From: CAWCAW01 sp963714125
GTDB lineage: Bacteria > Actinomycetota > Acidimicrobiia > Acidimicrobiales > UBA8190
Assembly: GCA_963714125.1 (NCBI GenBank)
Contig: OY970234.1
Span: forward strand, 434,001-498,000
Direction of reading: 5' to 3'
Length of the DNA stretch: 64,000 nt
Numbering within the stretch: position 1 is the first letter of the stretch; each line of letters starts with the position of its first letter. Made by a program: the position numbers and the translations under genes. Shown one piece after another: positions 61,615 to 64,000 of this stretch. The notes under the pieces were generated by a model that was not told where the DNA came from, searched no databases, and saw only the letters and a program-made list of their open reading frames with translations.

Positions 61615-62375
61615 GGCGTCTGAGGTTCGAGCTGCATGACAGCCGTATCCGTCAGCGTGCGCGAGCCGAACCAGCCAGTGACGTTGGTGTGGAGTGCAGT
61701 GATGTAGATACCGATGTAGTCGGGTCCTGAGCCGTTGTTGCCGGACTGAGAGACGATGCGCTCACTCGGGCACCAGTTGGAGTCCCAAGGTCCGCAGACG
61801 TTTGAGCCCGCTCCGCTAGGGCCGAAGTCCGTGATCATCTGACTGTCGTACGAGGTGTCGTTCTGCGAGACCGTCTGCAGCTCAGTGGACGAGTAGATAT
61901 TGCACTCTCCAGTCACACCGTTTGACCCGCTAGGGGCGGTGAGACATGCTTGGGGGACAGCCTCGGGGACATTGCCGTTGGCCGGTGTGGCATCGAAGAT
62001 GATGACCTCTTGGATCTGCCCGCTGAGTCCGTCGTTGGCACCGAGGATCGCCGTCAGGATCTGGTAGTCCGAACTGGGATCAGTGGCGTCGCCGGTGATG
62101 GCCCCTACGCGGACGCCGGCACGGGCCATGTTGTTGAGTGCCTGGCTGTCCTTGAAGATGAACCCGAACTCGATGATCCCAAACAAGATCAGAAACAGCA
62201 GGGGTGCAACCAGGGCGAACTCGACGAGGACGGCGCCGCGTTCCCCGTCGGCCTTGGTGGCATGCCGTGTGCCGGGCCGAGAGGTCCGGGCCGTCAGCCG
62301 CGCAAACAGCCGTCTCGAGGCGCGGCCGCTTCCCTCGCCGCTTCCTTGGCGCTCGGTGCTCGACACAGTCGGCAT
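61611..62375 (-). CDS. TadE-like pseudopilin
   Basis: A 254-residue protein. After a basic N-terminus the TadE motif GERGAVLVEFALVAPLLFLI forms the membrane helix with the conserved Glu, followed by FGFIFKDSQALNNMARAGVR, typical of TadE. The exported region has several Cys (QACLTAPSG, GECNIY, NVCGPW, NWCPSE) suggesting disulfides. It starts a transcript with the TadG-like gene, coupled by ATGA. It presumably forms or caps a Flp-type pilus or surface fibre. Confidence 0.87.
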   Translation of the reverse strand: MPTVSSTERQGSGEGSGRASRRLFARLTARTSRPGTRHATKADGERGAVLVEFALVAPLLFLILFGIIEFGFIFKDSQALNNMARAGVRVGAITGDATDPSSDYQILTAILGANDGLSGQIQEVIIFDATPANGNVPEAVPQACLTAPSGSNGVTGECNIYSSTELQTVSQNDTSYDSQMITDFGPSGAGSNVCGPWDSNWCPSERIVSQSGNNGSGPDYIGIYITALHTNVTGWFGSRTLTDTAVMQLEPQTP

Positions 62376-62722
62376 CTGGTCTTCCTCACTTCTCGACGCG
62401 GTCGTACCCGGTCCAGGAACGCGGCACGAAAGGGTCTCGTCCTACTTCCCCATCGCCAGTATCAAGACCACCCCTGGTCAGCGGCAATAGGACTATCGAC
62501 ACATTCGCCCCGGTCCCTACAGGAAACATCCAGCTTTCTGGCTTTGCGGGTAGGACCTGCGACCTAATTCCTGCCTGGCGCAATCGAATCGGGCCGATCG
62601 GGGCCTGAATCGGTGGGCGGGCCGTTCTCGTCCGCCGGCCACTGGCTCGCCGCCAGGGCCGCTGGCTCTGGGAGGTGTTTCCCACAGGCCGACATCAGAG
62701 TGCGGATGTACGATTGGCGACG
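62376..62722. other. divergent intergenic region with several hairpins
   Basis: These 347 bases separate the TadE-like gene from the GH114-like gene. Facing right they contain CTGGC-TCGCC-GCCAG and TGGGA/TCCCA stems just before the GH114 start. Facing left (minus strand) a segment around 62531-62556 reads CCCGCAAAGCCAGAAAGCTG and weakly recalls the 3' half of a GEMM-I (cyclic-di-GMP) riboswitch. No gene and no certain promoter were recognised. Confidence 0.35.
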
Positions 62723-63688
62723 GTGACAGACGTCGGGAGTCCATCCATCGGGCGCCTGGGACGACATTTGTTGATCGACCTGGCCGTAGTGTTGGTCGTG
62801 GTCGCCGCACTCATTGGCGTTCCCTCTTCGTCGCGTGCCAGTGCTGGCTCGTGGTGGGTCCCACCCCTCGGCAATCAGCCTTGGCAGTGGGAGCTCAGCA
62901 ATCCGCTCACCCTGACCAATGCTCGGGAGATGGGAACGAACGACAAGCTCCCTGATGGGCAACGAGCTCCCGCCCCGGTGATCTACGACATTGACGCCAT
63001 CATCAACCCCGCCTCGACCGTCACGGCGTTGCATCAAATGGATAAGCATGTCGTGTGCTACATCGAGGTTGGGGCGGCGGGTAACTACTACTCGGCCGCA
63101 CAAGAAGGAATTGCCACCACCTATTACGACCAACTCAGCAACGCCGGCGAGTTCGGGAACAAGGTTCCCGGTTACCCCGAGTACTACCTCAACATTCAGT
63201 CCCCGGCCACGCTCTCGATCATCGAGTCCATGATCGACAAACAATGTGCGGCGAAGGGTTTCGATGCAGTGGAGACCGATATCGACGAAGAGTACGGCGA
63301 CAACAGCGGCTTCCCGCTAACCAAGAGCATCCAAGAGCAGTACATGACCAAGCTCGCCAACTACATGCACGGCCTGGGCCTGGGCTGGTGGATCAAGAAC
63401 CCCGACGACACCGGTGACAGTTACGCAACCGACATGTACCCGCTGGCTGACGCGGTGCTGACCGAGCAGTGCAACCAATACGATTCGTGCGGCCTTCTTT
63501 CGGCCTACACGGGACACAAGGCCGTATTCAACGCCGAGTATTCCTTGGGTCGAGGGAAATTCTGCACCAAGGACGATGTGGCCGGTTTCAACGGCGCAAA
63601 GTTCAACTTGGGTCTTACCGGCATCAGAAAGCCATGTCCGGGGCCGTCGTCCTCATCCAGTCGGCGTGCGCATCATGGGGTCCGCTGA
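62723..63688 (+). CDS. secreted GH114-like (endo-alpha-1,4-polygalactosaminidase family) protein
   Basis: A 321-residue exported protein: signal/anchor helix LLIDLAVVLVVVAALIGV, then a TIM-barrel-like domain with PVIYDIDAI, HVVCYIEVGAAGNYYS, FDAVETDIDEEYGDNSG and a C-terminal Cys pair (FCTKD, RKPCPG). This order matches GH114/TM1410-type proteins, which cleave alpha-1,4-galactosaminan, an exopolysaccharide. The acidic pair in DIDEE is the probable catalytic region. The GTG start gives the helix. It adjoins the Tad-type genes across a divergent gap; a matrix-processing role is inferred. Confidence 0.83.
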   Translation: MTDVGSPSIGRLGRHLLIDLAVVLVVVAALIGVPSSSRASAGSWWVPPLGNQPWQWELSNPLTLTNAREMGTNDKLPDGQRAPAPVIYDIDAIINPASTVTALHQMDKHVVCYIEVGAAGNYYSAAQEGIATTYYDQLSNAGEFGNKVPGYPEYYLNIQSPATLSIIESMIDKQCAAKGFDAVETDIDEEYGDNSGFPLTKSIQEQYMTKLANYMHGLGLGWWIKNPDDTGDSYATDMYPLADAVLTEQCNQYDSCGLLSAYTGHKAVFNAEYSLGRGKFCTKDDVAGFNGAKFNLGLTGIRKPCPGPSSSSSRRAHHGVR

Positions 63689-63750
63689 GTCTGAACCGCT
63701 GAGTCTGAGCGGCCGGGCTGGCGTCGGCGAGGCTGACCCCCAGGTCCGCT

Positions 63751-64000
63751 CTACTCAGGGCGTTGTCGTCTCAGCTTGTCAGCGGAGATGACGGCAAACT
63801 CCCCTTCGGCTTCCACGCAGACGACCCCGTTTTGAATGAGGCGCCCCCGGCTGGTGACGCGGCGCCCATCGTTAGCCACAACTTCGGCTTCGAATCGTGC
63901 CTCTACTCCGACGAGTGTCGGACGCTTGAACCGAATCGTCAGCCACACCGTCGGCCCCGCTGCCTCGGAGAGTTGGTTCGCCGCCGTCAGCACGATGTCA
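63751..64000 (-). CDS. hotdog-fold thioesterase-like protein, C-terminal part only
   Basis: A reading frame that enters from the right edge and ends at TAG shows 80 or so residues of a PaaI/hotdog thioesterase-like domain: LTIRFKRPTLVGVEARFEAEVV, then RRVTSRGRLIQNGVVCVEAEG. The catalytic N-terminal part is outside the window. Its 3' end is convergent with the GH114-like gene. Assignment is tentative because only the second half is visible. Confidence 0.6.
   Translation of the reverse strand, partial: DIVLTAANQLSEAAGPTVWLTIRFKRPTLVGVEARFEAEVVANDGRRVTSRGRLIQNGVVCVEAEGEFAVISADKLRRQRPE

Overview
The window is G+C-rich (roughly two thirds G+C by eye) and densely packed. Many neighbouring genes are joined by 4-base ATGA or TTGA stop/start overlaps, and GTG or TTG starts are common. 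The gene content points to an actinobacterium: a DUF222/HNH protein, many acyl-CoA dehydrogenases, ligases and short-chain dehydrogenases, a DUF4232 lipoprotein, and TadE/TadG pseudopilins. Acidimicrobiia is my best guess, but no rRNA or marker gene is present to prove it. I saw no tRNA, rRNA, CRISPR array, prophage or insertion sequence.

Layout. 1-3 kb: the end of a branched-chain amino-acid type ABC operon (truncated upstream gene, LivG-like and LivF-like ATPases with unusual Gly/Ala/Pro/Ser-rich extensions), then a short-chain dehydrogenase. 3-13.6 kb: lipid or steroid-type catabolism. This part has an operon of acyl-CoA dehydrogenase, HMG-CoA-synthase-like/DUF35 fusion and thiolase, facing a second thiolase plus acyl-CoA dehydrogenase across a palindromic promoter region. 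An acyl-CoA ligase, an NTF2-like protein and a dienelactone hydrolase follow. 13.6-18.6 kb: small conserved proteins, a hemolysin-III-type membrane protein, two lower-G+C hypothetical genes, and a MarR regulator translationally coupled to an exporter ABC protein. 18.7-25 kb: acyl-CoA ligase with SDR, then an acyl-CoA dehydrogenase / APH-fold kinase / SDR set resembling 4-hydroxyacyl-CoA catabolism.

25-45 kb: a mixed stretch. It holds an MscS channel, a Nudix protein with an altered box, a frameshifted nitroreductase, several polytopic membrane proteins, an L,D-transpeptidase, a Tat-type phosphoesterase and a secreted esterase. It also holds a GAF-GGDEF diguanylate cyclase, a LmbE-like deacetylase, an SDR, a zinc alcohol dehydrogenase, an FAD oxidoreductase, and an orphan ParA next to an M48-like membrane protein that has lost its zinc motif. 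45-50 kb: a GH3 glycosidase and a tightly overlapped operon of two VOC proteins, a Gfo/Idh oxidoreductase and a DUF4232 lipoprotein.

50-64 kb: mainly cell-surface genes. They are a secreted RCC1-repeat protein, a 1450-residue protein with 14 tandem 90-residue Ig-like repeats, a lipoprotein, a membrane-anchored low-complexity protein, TadG- and TadE-like pseudopilins and a GH114-like secreted protein. A sugar-kinase-like gene coupled to a GNAT gene interrupts this block, and a cut-off hotdog-fold gene ends the window.

The strongest oddities are the zinc-less M48 pseudoprotease beside ParA, the Cys-less HMG-CoA-synthase/DUF35 fusion beside a thiolase, the Cys/His-rich MarR tail coupled to a Met/Gly-rich exporter N-terminus, and the Ig-repeat array.
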